A stretch of 64,000 nucleotides of DNA, taken from positions 21,294,001 through 21,358,000 of the forward strand of contig NC_092671.1 of assembly GCF_964355755.1 (NCBI RefSeq). Direction: 5' to 3'. The stretch is from Antedon mediterranea (taxonomy: Eukaryota > Echinodermata > Crinoidea > Comatulida > Antedonidae). Positions 51,991-64,000 of the stretch are shown here, piece after piece. The position numbers and the translations under genes were made by a program. The notes under the pieces were generated by a model. The model was not told the origin of the DNA, made no database searches, and saw only the letters and a list, made by a program, of their open reading frames with translations. Every line of letters begins with the position of its first letter. Position 1 is the first letter of the stretch.

Positions 51991-54900
51991 TTTCGACAAA
52001 ACTTTTTCACACAAAACACCAAAGTGCTTAGAATACCTTCAAATCGCATTTGGAGACGTTTTAGACCATTTTGTGATTTTCGAAAAAACTTGTTAACATA
52101 AAAACATCAAAGTGTACAGAATAGCTTCAAATCGCATTTGGAGACGTTTTAGACCATTTTGTGATTTTCGAAAAAACTTGTTAACATAAAAACACCAAAG
52201 TGCTTAGAATAGCTTCAAATCGCATTAGGAGACGTTTTAGACCATTTTGTGATTTTCGAAAAAACTTGTTAACATAAAAACACCAAAGTGCTTAGAATAG
52301 CTTCAAATCGCATTTGGAGACGTTTTAGACCATTTTGTGATTTTCGAAAAAACTTGTTAACATAAAAACACCAAAGTTCTTAAAATAGCTTCAAATCGCA
52401 TTTGGAGACGTTTTAGACCATTTTGTGATTTTCGAAAAAACTTGTTAACATAAAAACACCAAAGTGCTTAGAATAGCTTCAAATCGCATTTGGAGACGTT
52501 TTAGACCATTTTGGGATTTTTGAAAAAACTTGTTAACATAAAAACACCAAAGTTCTTAGAATAGCTTCAAATCGCATTTGGAGACGTTTTAGACCATTTT
52601 GTGCATTTCGATGAAACTTGGTTACACAAAAACATCAAAGTGCTTAAAATCACGTTATAAACCGTTTTAGACCATTTGAGCATTTCGATAACACTTTTCA
52701 CACAAAAACATCAAAGGGCACAATATAGCTTAATATCCTATTTAAAAACGTTTTAGACCATTTTGAGCATTTCGACAAAACTTTTTCACGCAAAACACCA
52801 AAGTGCTTAGAATACCTTCAAATCGCATTTGGAGACGTTTTAGACAATTTTGTGATTTTCGAAAAAACTTGTTAACATAAAAACATCAAAGTTTACAGAA
52901 TAGCTTCAAATCGCTTTTGGAGACGTTTTAGACAATTTTGTGATTTTCGAAAAAACTTGTTAACATAAAAACACCAAAGTGCTTAGAATAGCTTCAAATC
53001 GCATTGGGAGACGTTTTAGACCATTTTGTGATTTTCGAAAAAACTTGTTAACATAAAAACATCAAAGTGTACAGAATAGCTTCAAATCGCATTTGGAGAC
53101 GTTTTAGACCATTTTGTGATTTTCGAAAAAACTTGTTAACATAAAAACACCAAAGTGCTTAGAATAGCTTCAAATCGCATTTGGAGACGTTTTAAACCAT
53201 TTTGTGATTTTCGAAAAAACTTGTTAACATAAAAACACCAAAATGTTTAGAATAGCTTCAAATCGCATTTGGAGACGTTTTAGACCATTTTGTGATTTTC
53301 GAAAAAACTTGTTAACACAAAAACACCAAAGTGATTAGAATAGCTTCAAATCGCATTTGGAGACGTTTTAGACCATTTTGTGATTTTCGAAAAAACTTGT
53401 TAACATAAAAACACCAAAGTGATTAGAATAGCTTCAAATCGCATTTGGAGACGTTTTAGACCATTTTGTGCATTTCGATGAAACTTGGTTACGCAAAAAC
53501 ATCAAAGTGCTTAAAATCACATTATAAACCGTTTTAGACCATTTTGAGCATATCGATAACACTTTTTACACAAAACACCAAAGTGCTTAGAATAGCTTCA
53601 AATCGCATTTGGAGACGTTTTAGACCATTTTGTGATTTTCGACAAAACTTTTTCACACAAAACACCAAAGTGCTTAGAATACCTTCAAATCGCATTTGGA
53701 GACGTTTTAGACAATTGTGATTTTCGAAAAAACTTGTTAACATAAAAACATCAAAGTGTACAGAATAGCTTCAAATCGCATTTGGAGACGTTTTAGACCA
53801 TTTTGTGATTTTCGAAAAAACTTGTTAACATAAAAACACCAAAGTGCTTAGAATAGCTTCAAATCGCATTAGGAGACGTTTTAGACCATTTTGTGATTTT
53901 CGAAAAAACTTGTTAACATAAAAACACCAAAGTGCTTAGAATAGCTTCAAATCGCATTTGGAGACGTTTTAGACCATTTTGTGATTTTCGAAAAAACTTG
54001 TTAACATAAAAACACCAAAATGTTTAGAATAGCTTCAAATCGCATTTGGAGACGTTTTAGACCATTTTGTGATTTTCGAAAAAACTTGTTAACACAAAAA
54101 CACCAAAGTGATTAGAATAGCTTCAAATCGCATTTGGAGACGTTTTAGACCATTTTGTGCATTTCGATGAAACTTGGTTACGCAAAAACATCAAAGTGCT
54201 TAAAATCACATTATAAACCGTTTTAGACCATTTTGAGCATATCGATAACACTTTTCACACAAAAACATCAAAGAGCACAATATAGCTTAATATCGTATTT
54301 AAAAACGTTTTAGACCATTTTGAGCATTTCGACAAAACTTTTTCACACAAAACACCAAAGTGCTTAGAATAGCTTCAAATCGCATTTGGAGACGTTTTAG
54401 ACCATTTTGTGATTTTCGAAAAAACTTGTTAACATAAAAACATCAAAGGGCTAAGAATAGCTTCAAATTGCATTTGGAGACATTTTAGAACAATTAGTGA
54501 TTTTCGAAAAAACTTGGTTACACAAAAACATCAAAGTGGTTAAAATCACATTATAAACCGTTTTAGACCATTTTGAGCATTTCGATAACACTTTTTACAC
54601 AAAAACATCAAAGTGCTTAGAATAGCTTCAAATCGCATTTGGAGACGTTTTAGACCATTTTGTGATTTTTGAAAAAAACTTTTTAACATAAAAACACCAA
54701 ACTGCTAAGAATAGCTTCAAATCGCATATGGAGACAATTTAGACCATTTTGTGATTTTCGAAAAAACTTGTTAACATAAAAACACCAAAGTGCTTAGAAT
54801 ACCTTCAAATCGCATTTGGAGACGTTTTAGACCATTTTGTGATTTTCCAAAAAACTTGTTAACATAAAAACATCAAAGTGTACAGAATAGCTTCAAATCG

Positions 54901-55664
54901 CATTTGGAGACGTTTTAGACCATTTTGTGATTTTCGAAAAAACTTGTTAACATAAAAACACCAAAGTGCTTAGAATAGCTTCAAATCGCATTTGGAGACG
55001 TTTTAGACCAATTTGTGATTTTCGAAAAAACTTGGTTACACAAAAACATCAAAGTGGTTAAAAGCACATTATAAACCGTTTTAGACCATTTTGAGCATTT
55101 CGATAACACATTTCACACAAAAACATCAAAGAGCACAAAATAGCTTAATATCGTATTTAAAAACGTTTTAAACCATTTTGAGCATTTCGACAAAACTTTT
55201 TCACACAAAACACCAAAGTGTACAGAATAGCTTCAAATCGCATTTGGAGACGTTTTAGACCATTTTGTGATTTTCGAAAAAACTTGTTAATATAAAAACA
55301 CCAAAGTACTTAGAATAGCTTCAAATCGCATTTGGAGACGTTTTAGACCATTTTGTGATTTTCGAAAAAACTTGTTAACATAAAAACATCAAAGTGCTAA
55401 GAATAGCTTCCAATCGCATTTGGAGACATTTTAGACCAATTTGTGATTTTGGAAAAAACTTGGTTACACAAAAACATCAAAGTGCTTTAAATCACATTAT
55501 AAACCGTTTTAGACCATTTTGAGCATTTCGATAACACATTTCACAAAAAAACATCAAAGAGCACAAAATAGCTTAATATCGTATTTAAAAACGTTTTAAA
55601 CCATTTTGAGCATTTCGACAAAACTTTTTCACACAAAACACCAAAGTGTTTAGAAAAGCTTCAA

Positions 55665-58086
55665 ATCGCATTTGGAGACGTTTTAGACCATTTTGGGATT
55701 TTCGAAAAAACTTGTTAACATAAAAACACCAAAGTGCTTAGAATAGCTTCAAATCGCATTAGGAGACGTTTTAGACCATTTTGTGATTTTCGAAAAAACT
55801 TGTTAACATAAAAACACCAAAGTGCTTAGAATAGCTTCAAATCGCATTTGGAGACGTTTTAGACCATTTTGTGATTTTCGAAAAAACTTGTTAACATAAA
55901 AACACCAAAATGTTTAGAATAGCTTCAAATCGCATTTGGAGACGTTTTAGACCATTTTGTGATTTTCGAAAAAACTTGTTAACACAAAAACACCAAAGTG
56001 ATTAGAATAGCTTCAAATCGCATTTGGAGACGTTTTAGACCATTTTGTGCATTTCGATGAAACTTGGTTACGCAAAAACATCAAAGTGCTTAAAATCACA
56101 TTATAAACCGTTTTAGACCATTTTGAGCATATCGATAACACTTTTCACACAAAATCATCAAAGAGCACAATATAGCTTAATATCGTATTTAAAAACGTTT
56201 TAGACCATTTTGAGCATTTCGACAAAACTTTTTCACACAAAACACCAAAGTGCTTAGAATAGCTTCAAATCGCATTTGGAGACGTTTTAGACCATTTTGT
56301 GATTTTCGAAAAAACTTGTTAACATAAAAACATCAAAGTGCTAAGAATAGTTTCAAATCGAATTTGGAGACATTTTAGACCAATTAGTGATTTTCGAAAA
56401 AACTTGGTTACACAAAAACATCAAAGTGGTTAAAATCACATTATAAACCGTTTTAGACCATTTTGAGCATTTCGATAACACTTTTCACACAAAAACATCA
56501 AAGTGCTTAGAATAGCTTCAAATCGCATTTGGAGACGTTTTAGACCATTTTGTGATTTTCGAAAAAAACTTTTTAACATAAAAACACCAAACTGCTAAGA
56601 ATAGCTTCAAATCGCATATGGAGACAATTTAGACCATTTTGTGATTTTCGAAAAAACTTGTTAACATAAAAACACCAAAGTGCTTAGAATACCTTCAAAT
56701 CGCATTTGGAGACATTTTAGACCATTTTGTGATTTTCGAAAAAACTTGTTAACATAAAAACATCAAAGTGCTAAGAATAGCTTCCAATCACATTTGTAGA
56801 CGTTTTAGACCATTTTGTGATTTTCGAAAACAACTTGTTAACATAAAAACACCAAAGTGCTTAGAATAGCTTCAAATCGCATTTGGAGACGTTTTAGACC
56901 ATTTTGGGATTTTCGAAAAAACTTGTTAACATAAAAACACCAAAGTGCTTAGAATAGCTTCAAATCGCATTAGGAGACGTTTTAGACCATTTTGTGATTT
57001 TCGAAAAAACTTGTTAACATAAAAACACCAAAGTGCTTAGAATAGCTTCAAATCGCATTTGGAGACGTTTTAGACCATTTTGTGATTTTCGAAAAAACTT
57101 GTTAACATAAAAACACCAAAATGTTTAGAATAGCTTCAAATCGCATTTGGAGACGTTTTAGACCATTTTGTGATTTTCGAAAAAACTTGTTAACACAAAA
57201 ACACCAAAGTGATTAGAATAGCTTCAAATCGCATTTGGAGACGTTTTAGACCATTTTGTGCATTTCGATGAAACTTGGTTACGCAAAAACATCAAAGTGC
57301 TTAAAATCACATTATAAACCGTTTTAGACCATTTTGAGCATATCGATAACACTTTTCACACAAAATCATCAAAGAGCACAATATAGCTTAATATCGTATT
57401 TAAAAACGTTTTAGACCATTTTGAGCATTTCGACAAAACTTTTTCACACAAAACACCAAAGTGCTTAGAATAGCTTCAAATCGCATTTGGAGACGTTTTA
57501 GACCATTTTGTGATTTTCGAAAAAACTTGTTAACATAAAAACATCAAAGTGCTAAGAATAGTTTCAAATCGAATTTGGAGACATTTTAGACCAATTAGTG
57601 ATTTTCGAAAAAACTTGGTTACACAAAAACATCAAAGTGGTTAAAATCACATTATAAACCGTTTTAGACCATTTTGAGCATTTCGATAACACTTTTCACA
57701 CAAAAACATCAAAGTGCTTAGAATAGCTTCAAATCGCATTTGGAGACGTTTTAGACCATTTTGTGATTTTCGAAAAAAACTTTTTAACATAAAAACACCA
57801 AACTGCTAAGAATAGCTTCAAATCGCATATGGAGACAATTTAGACCATTTTGTGATTTTCGAAAAAACTTGTTAACATAAAAACACCAAAGTGCTTAGAA
57901 TACCTTCAAATCGCATTTGGAGACATTTTAGACCATTTTGTGATTTTCGAAAAAACTTGTTAACATAAAAACATCAAAGTGCTAAGAATAGCTTCCAATC
58001 ACATTTGTAGACGTTTTAGACCATTTTGTGATTTTCGAAAACAACTTGTTAACATAAAAACACCAAAGTGCTTAGAATAGCTTCAA
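55665..58086 (+). repeat. 1211-bp tandem duplication
   Basis: Two copies, about 55665-56875 and 56876-58086. Shared private variants are 1211 bp apart: aaaatcatca (56151 and 57362), ctaagaatagtttcaaatcg (56341 and 57552) and tccaatcaca (56783 and 57994). Breakpoints lie inside the homologous monomer core and cannot be placed exactly. Confidence 0.8.
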
Positions 58087-59552
58087 ATCGCATTTGGAGA
58101 CGTTTTAGACCATTTTGTGATTTTCGAAAAAACTTGTTAACATAAAAACATCAAAGTGCTAAGAATAGCTTCAAATCGAATTTGGAGACATTTTAGACCA
58201 ATTAGTGATTTTCGAAAAAACTTGGTTACACAAAAACATCAAAGTGGTTAAAATCACATTATAAACCGTTTTAGACCATTTTGAGCATTTTGATAACACT
58301 TTTCACACAAAAACATCAAAGTGCTTAGAATAGCTTCAAATCGCATTTGGAGACGTTTTAGACCATTTTGTGATTTTCGAAAAAAACTTTTTAACATAAA
58401 AACACCAAACTGCTAAGAATAGCTTCAAATCGCATATGGAGACAATTTAGACCATTTTGTGATTTTCGAAAAAACTTGTTAACATAAAAACACCAAAGTG
58501 CTTAGAATACCTTCAAATCGCATTTGGAGACATTTTAGACCATTTTGTGATTTTCGAAAAAACTTGTTAACATAAAAACATCAAAGTGCTAAGAATAGCT
58601 TCCAATCGCATTTGGAGACGTTTTAGACCATTTTGTGATTTTCGAAAAAACTTGTTAACATAAAAACACCAAAGTGATTAGAATAGCTTCAAATCGCATT
58701 TGGAGACGTTTTAGACCATTTTGTGCATTTCGATGAAACTTGGTTACGCAAAAACATCAAAGTGCTTAAAATCACATTATAAACCGTTTTAGACCATTTT
58801 GAGCATATCGATAACACTTTTTACACAAAACACCAAAGTGCTTAGAATAGCTTCAAATCGCATTTGGAGACGTTTTAGACCATTTTGTGATTTTCGACAA
58901 AACTTTTTCACACAAAACACCAAAGTGCTTAGAATACCTTCAAATCGCATTTGGAGACGTTTTAGACCATTTTGTGATTTTCGAAAAAACTTGTTAACAT
59001 AAAAACATCAAAGTGTACAGAATAGCTTCAAATCGCATTTGGAGACGTTTTAGACCATTTTGTGATTTTCGAAAAAACTTGTTAACATAAAAACACCAAA
59101 GTGCTTAGAATAGCTTCAAATCGCATTTGGAGACGTTTTAGACCATTTTGTGATTTTCGAAAAAACTTGTTAACATAAAAACACCAAAGTGCTTAGAATA
59201 GCTTCAAATCGCATTAGGAGACGTTTTAGACCATTTTGTGATTTTCGAAAAAACTTGTTAACATAAAAACACCAAAGTGCTTAGAATAGCTTCAAATCGC
59301 ATTTGGAGACGTTTTAGACCATTTTGTGATTTTCGAAAAAACTTGTTAACATAAAAAAAACAAAGTTCTTAAAATAGCTTCAAATCGCATTTGGAGACGT
59401 TTTAGACCATTTTGTGATTTTCGAAAAAACCTGTTAACATAAAAACACCAAAGTGTTTAGAAAAGCTTCAAATCGCATTTGGAGACGTTTTAGACCATTT
59501 TGGGATTTTCGAAAAAACTTGTTAACATAAAAACACCAAAGTGCTTAGAATA

Positions 59553-59629
59553 TGGCCGAGCGGTTAAGGCAGGGGCGCCGTTTATCGTACCTAAAGAGCC
59601 AACAACAACATCGGCAAGGGTTCGAGGCC
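59553..59629 (+). promoter_or_regulatory. Internal Pol III promoter (A box + B box), SINE copy 4
   Basis: Both boxes are unchanged and match the A and B box consensus sequences fully, with the same 66-bp spacing. Confidence 0.8.
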
Positions 59630-59905
59630 GACTCGCTCCTAGTTCTGGTGGTGGAACAAGTCTTCTCGGATAAGGACTATAAACCGTAGGTCCAGTGTAC
59701 ACAGTTATAACATGTGTGTACTTTAAAGAACCCAGTTCATTATTCGAAAAAGAGTAGGGGGTTACCCCGGTGAACTGGTTCACACAATAGCCTCTGTATC
59801 AGGGGGATTACCACCTATCTGATAGGACAGTGATTAATTCACTATTGGTAATCCTTGGCCACAGTGCCTAAAGACATAAAATAAAATAAAAATAAATAAA
59901 TAAAT
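59553..59905 (+). mobile_element. tRNA-derived SINE, copy 4
   Basis: Same element, junctions, tail and flanking variants as the other three, 20099 bp downstream of copy 3. No substitution from copy 1 was noticed by eye. A box 59553-59563, B box 59619-59629, three-way-junction region 59805-59854. It lies within a 5288-bp tandem unit. Confidence 0.87.
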
Positions 59906-59932
59906 AATAGCTTCAAATCGCATTTGGAGACG

Positions 59933-59936
59933 TTTT
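59933..59936 (+). terminator. First T-run downstream of SINE copy 4 (candidate Pol III stop)
   Basis: First TTTT after the element, in the core of the adjoining monomer. Confidence 0.4.
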
Positions 59937-61849
59937 AGACCATTTTGTAATTTTCAAAAAAACTTGTTAACATAAAAACACCAAAGTTCTTAGAATAGCT
60001 TCAAATCGCATTTGGAGACGTTTTAGACCATTTTGTGCATTTCGATGAAACTTGGTTACACAAAAACATCAAAGTGCTTAAAATCACATTATAAACCGTT
60101 TTAGACCATTTGAGCATTTCGATAACACTTTTCACACAAAAACATCAAAGTTCACAATATAGCTTAATATCCTATTTAAAAACGTTTTAGACCATTTTGA
60201 GCATTTCGACAAAACTTTTTCACACAAAACACCAAAGTGCTTAGAATACCTTCAAATCGCATTTGGAGACGTTTTAGACAATTTTGTGATTTTCGAAAAA
60301 ACTTGTTAACATAAAAACATCAAAGTTTACAGAATAGCTTCAAATCGCATTTGGAGACGTTTTAGACAATTTTGTGATTTTCGAAAAAACTTGTTAACAT
60401 AAAAACACCAAAGTGCTTAGAATAGCTTCAAATCGCATTGGGAGACGTTTTAGACCATTTTGTGATTTTCGAAAAAACTTGTTAACATAAAAACACCAAA
60501 GTGCTTAGAATAGCTTCAAATCGCATTTGGAGACGTTTTAGACCATTTTGTGATTTTCGAAAAAACTTGTTAACATAAAAACACCAAAGTTCTTAAAATA
60601 GCTTCAAATCGCATTTGGAGACGTTTTAGACCATTTTGTGATTTTCGAAAAAACTTGTTAACATAAAAACACCAAAGTGTTTAGAAAAGCTTCAAATCGC
60701 ATTTGGAGACGTTTTAGACCATTTTGGGATTTTTGAAAAAACTTGTTAACATAAAAACACCAAAGTGCTTAGAATAGCTTCAAATCGCATTTGGAGACGT
60801 TTTAGACCATTTTGTAATTTTCAAAAAAACTTGTTAACATAAAAACACCAAAGTTCTTAGAATAGCTTCAAATCGCATTTGGAGACGTTTTAGACCATTT
60901 TGTGCATTTCGATGAAACTTGGTTACACAAAAACATCAAAGTGCTTAAAATCACGTTATAAACCGTTTTAGACCATTTGAGCATTTCGATAACACTTTTC
61001 ACACAAAAACATCAAAGGGCACAATATAGCTTAATATCCTATTTAAAAACGTTTTAGACCATTTTGAGCATTTCGACAAAACTTTTTCACACAAAACACC
61101 AAAGTGCTTAGAATACCTTCAAATCGCATTTGGAGACGTTTTAGACAATTTTGTGATTTTCGAAAAAACTTAACATAAAAACATCAAAGTTTACAGAATA
61201 GCTTCAAATCGCTTTTGGAGACGTTTTAGACAATTTTGTGATTTTCGAAAAAACTTGTTAACATAAAAACACCAAAGTGCTTAGAATAGCTTCAAATCGC
61301 ATTGGGAGACGTTTTAGAACATTTTGTGATTTTCGAAAAAACTTGTTAACATAAAAACATCAAAGTGTACAGAATAGCTTCAAATCGCATTTGGAGACGT
61401 TTTAGACAATTTTGTGCATTTCGATGAAACTTGGTTACACAAAAACATCAAAGTGCTTAAAATCACATTATAAACCGTTTTAGACCATTTGAGCATTTCC
61501 ATAACACTTTTCACACAAAAACATCAAAGGGCACAATATAGCTTAATATCCTATTTAAAAACGTTTTAGACCATTTTGAGCATTTCGACAAAACTTTTTC
61601 ACACAAAACACCAAAGTGCTTAGAATACCTTCAAATCGCATTTGGAGACGTTTTAGACCATTTTGTGATTTTCGAAAAAACTTGTTAACATAAAAACATC
61701 AAAGTGTACACAATAGCTTCAAATCGCATTTGGAGACGTTTTAGACCATTTTGTGATTTTCGAAAAAACTTGTTAACATAAAAACACCAAAGTGCTTAGA
61801 ATAGCTTCAAATCGCATTAGGAGACGTTTTAGACCATTTTGTGATTTTC

Positions 61850-64000
61850 AAAAAAACTTTTTAACATAAAAACACCAAACTGCTAAGAATAGCTTCAAAT
61901 CGCATATGGAGACAATTTAGACCATTTTGTGATTTTCGAAAAAACTTGTTAACATAAAAACACCAAAGTGCTTAGAATACCTTCAAATCGCATTTGGAGA
62001 CATTTTAGACCATTTTGTGATTTTCGAAAAAACTTGTTAACATAAAAACATCAAAGTGCTAAGAATAGCTTCCAATCACATTTGTAGACGTTTTAGACCA
62101 TTTTGTGATTTTCGAAAACAACTTGTTAACATAAAAACACCAAAGTGCTTAGAATAGCTTCAAATCGCATTTGGAGACGTTTTAGACCATTTTGGGATTT
62201 TCGAAAAAACTTGTTAACATAAAAACACCAAAGTGCTTAGAATAGCTTCAAATCGCATTAGGAGACGTTTTAGACCATTTTGTGATTTTCGAAAAAACTT
62301 GTTAACATAAAAACACCAAAGTGCTTAGAATAGCTTCAAATCGCATTTGGAGACGTTTTAGACCATTTTGTGATTTTCGAAAAAACTTGTTAACATAAAA
62401 ACACCAAAATGTTTAGAATAGCTTCAAATCGCATTTGGAGACGTTTTAGACCATTTTGTGATTTTCGAAAAAACTTGTTAACACAAAAACACCAAAGTGA
62501 TTAGAATAGCTTCAAATCGCATTTGGAGACGTTTTAGACCATTTTGTGCATTTCGATGAAACTTGGTTACGCAAAAACATCAAAGTGCTTAAAATCACAT
62601 TATAAACCGTTTTAGACCATTTTGAGCATATCGATAACACTTTTCACACAAAATCATCAAAGAGCACAATATAGCTTAATATCGTATTTAAAAACGTTTT
62701 AGACCATTTTGAGCATTTCGACAAAACTTTTTCACACAAAACACCAAAGTGCTTAGAATAGCTTCAAATCGCATTTGGAGACGTTTTAGACCATTTTGTG
62801 ATTTTCGAAAAAACTTGTTAACATAAAAACATCAAAGTGCTAAGAATAGTTTCAAATCGAATTTGGAGACATTTTAGACCAATTAGTGATTTTCGAAAAA
62901 ACTTGGTTACACAAAAACATCAAAGTGGTTAAAATCACATTATAAACCGTTTTAGACCATTTTGAGCATTTCGATAACACTTTTCACACAAAAACATCAA
63001 AGTGCTTAGAATAGCTTCAAATCGCATTTGGAGACGTTTTAGACCATTTTGTGATTTTCGAAAAAAACTTTTTAACATAAAAACACCAAACTGCTAAGAA
63101 TAGCTTCAAATCGCATATGGAGACAATTTAGACCATTTTGTGATTTTCGAAAAAACTTGTTAACATAAAAACACCAAAGTGCTTAGAATACCTTCAAATC
63201 GCATTTGGAGACATTTTAGACCATTTTGTGATTTTCGAAAAAACTTGTTAACATAAAAACATCAAAGTGCTAAGAATAGCTTCCAATCACATTTGTAGAC
63301 GTTTTAGACCATTTTGTGATTTTCGAAAACAACTTGTTAACATAAAAACACCAAAGTGCTTAGAATAGCTTCAAATCGCATTTGGAGACGTTTTAGACCA
63401 TTTTGTGATTTTCGAAAAAACTTGTTAACATAAAAACATCAAAGTGCTAAGAATAGCTTCAAATCGAATTTGGAGACATTTTAGACCAATTAGTGATTTT
63501 CGAAAAAACTTGGTTACACAAAAACATCAAAGTGGTTAAAATCACATTATAAACCGTTTTAGACCATTTTGAGCATTTCGATAACACTTTTCACACAAAA
63601 ACATCAAAGTGCTTAGAATAGCTTCAAATCGCATTTGGAGACGTTTTAGACCATTTTGTGATTTTCGAAAAAAACTTTTTAACATAAAAACACCAAACTG
63701 CTAAGAATAGCTTCAAATCGCATATGGAGACAATTTAGACCATTTTGTGATTTTCGAAAAAACTTGTTAACATAAAAACACCAAAGTGCTTAGAATACCT
63801 TCAAATCGCATTTGGAGACATTTTAGACCATTTTGTGATTTTCGAAAAAACTTGTTAACATAAAAACATCAAAGTGCTAAGAATAGCTTCCAATCGCATT
63901 TGGAGACGTTTTAGACCATTTTGTGATTTTCGAAAAAACTTGTTAACATAAAAACACCAAAGTGATTAGAATAGCTTCAAATCGCATTTGGAGACGTTTT
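61850..64000 (+). repeat. Start of a second 5288-bp HOR unit (cut by the window end)
   Basis: Repeats the first 2151 bp of the preceding unit. If it is complete, a further SINE would start 841 bp beyond the window end, at the position equivalent to 64841. Confidence 0.75.

Larger units (their letters stand above)
37670..54900 (+). repeat. Large super-repeat, copy 2 (about 17 kb; limits approximate)
   Basis: Second copy of the super-repeat at 7.5-24.9 kb. It has one SINE-bearing unit instead of two. Relative to copy 1 it lacks two monomers (176 bp) near 41.2 kb, has an extra 779-bp duplication at 44681-46238, an extra 1976-bp duplication at about 48.2-52.0 kb, and lacks one monomer (88 bp) near 52.5 kb. 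Limits are estimated by eye from shared variants. Confidence 0.7.
39807..59552 (+). repeat. Satellite array, segment 4 (between SINE copies 3 and 4)
   Basis: Nearly 20 kb of satellite made of types A, B and C, containing most of super-repeat copy 2 and several recent local duplications (listed separately). An empty version of the SINE site lies at 40674-40677. A 3-bp deletion near 53711-53715 (agacaattgtg) marks one monomer. No gene or other insert was seen. Confidence 0.95.
56562..61849 (+). repeat. 5288-bp HOR unit carrying SINE copy 4
   Basis: The sequence from 61850 to the window end matches 56562-58712 at a constant offset of 5288 bp (for example tccaatcaca at 56783/62071 and 57994/63282). 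The unit contains most of the second 1211-bp block and the SINE at 59553. The joint at about 61849 reads ttttcaaaaaaacttttt, a hybrid of two monomer variants. Confidence 0.8.
59906..64000 (+). repeat. Satellite array, segment 5 (right of SINE copy 4)
   Basis: Satellite in the usual post-SINE order to about 61.4 kb, with the empty SINE site at 60773-60776. A block with agacaattttgtgcatttcg follows, then the second 5288-bp unit. The array continues past the window end without a boundary. Confidence 0.95.

Noticed and set aside
53534-53743. 69-codon frame on the - strand
   Set aside because: Opened by a 3-bp deletion near 53711-53715 in satellite sequence; it consists of monomer translation only.
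1170-59002. About twenty repeated open frames of 62-67 codons on the + strand, such as 8500-8703 and 38700-38903
   Set aside because: They are satellite read through an 87-bp unit (29 codons) that happens to be open in one frame. They start at TTG in most cases and end as soon as 88-bp units shift the frame. There is no independent sign of coding.
9191-59783. Four 97-codon frames on the - strand (9191-9484, 12139-12432, 39391-39684, 59490-59783)
   Set aside because: They run antisense through the SINE body and tRNA-like head into a satellite monomer. The same frame appears four times only because the block was duplicated.
1-64000. CRISPR array
   Set aside because: The repeats are about 88 bp and contiguous with no unique spacers, and the variable parts are related monomer variants. 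There are no cas genes.

Overview
The window is eukaryotic, non-coding, AT-rich tandem satellite DNA from end to end. I see no real protein-coding gene. The basic unit is about 88 bp (exemplar 1811-1898), with shorter related forms of about 76-77 bp and 87 bp. More than 700 monomers run head to tail in one orientation. The only other sequence is a tRNA-derived SINE of about 353 bp, present four times in the same orientation (9254-9606, 12202-12554, 39454-39806, 59553-59905). A long satellite holding a tRNA-derived SINE with RNA polymerase III A and B boxes and an (AAAT)n tail suggests an animal genome. The species cannot be named from the sequence; a centromeric or pericentromeric location is an inference.

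Layout: 1-9253 is satellite with higher-order repeats (HORs) and a local 251-bp duplication near 1094-1595. 7905-13800 is a tandem pair of 2948-bp units, each holding a SINE. 13801-39453 is satellite built from repeated blocks of about 10 kb and smaller ones, including a 512-bp duplication near 33.5-34.5 kb and an unusually diverged patch at about 34981-35760. About 37.7-54.9 kb is a second copy of about 7.5-24.9 kb (offset 27.1-30.2 kb), including SINE copy 3, and differs from it by insertions and deletions of whole monomers or whole blocks. It also carries new local tandem duplications (779 bp at 44681-46238; 1976-bp period at about 48.2-52.0 kb). 55.7-64.0 kb contains a 1211-bp tandem pair inside a 5288-bp tandem unit that carries SINE copy 4; the second 5288-bp unit runs off the window end.

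The main story is one SINE insertion into one satellite monomer, later carried along as part of the satellite's own amplification. All four copies share the same junctions and diagnostic flanking variants, and the matching empty site is present at six other places. The SINE keeps an intact A box and B box and has no TTTT inside, so a Pol III transcript would read into the first satellite monomer and stop there. Its body contains several perfect inverted repeats, including one region that can fold as a three-way junction. Open reading frames in the window are chance products of satellite units whose length is a multiple of three, or lie antisense to the SINE.
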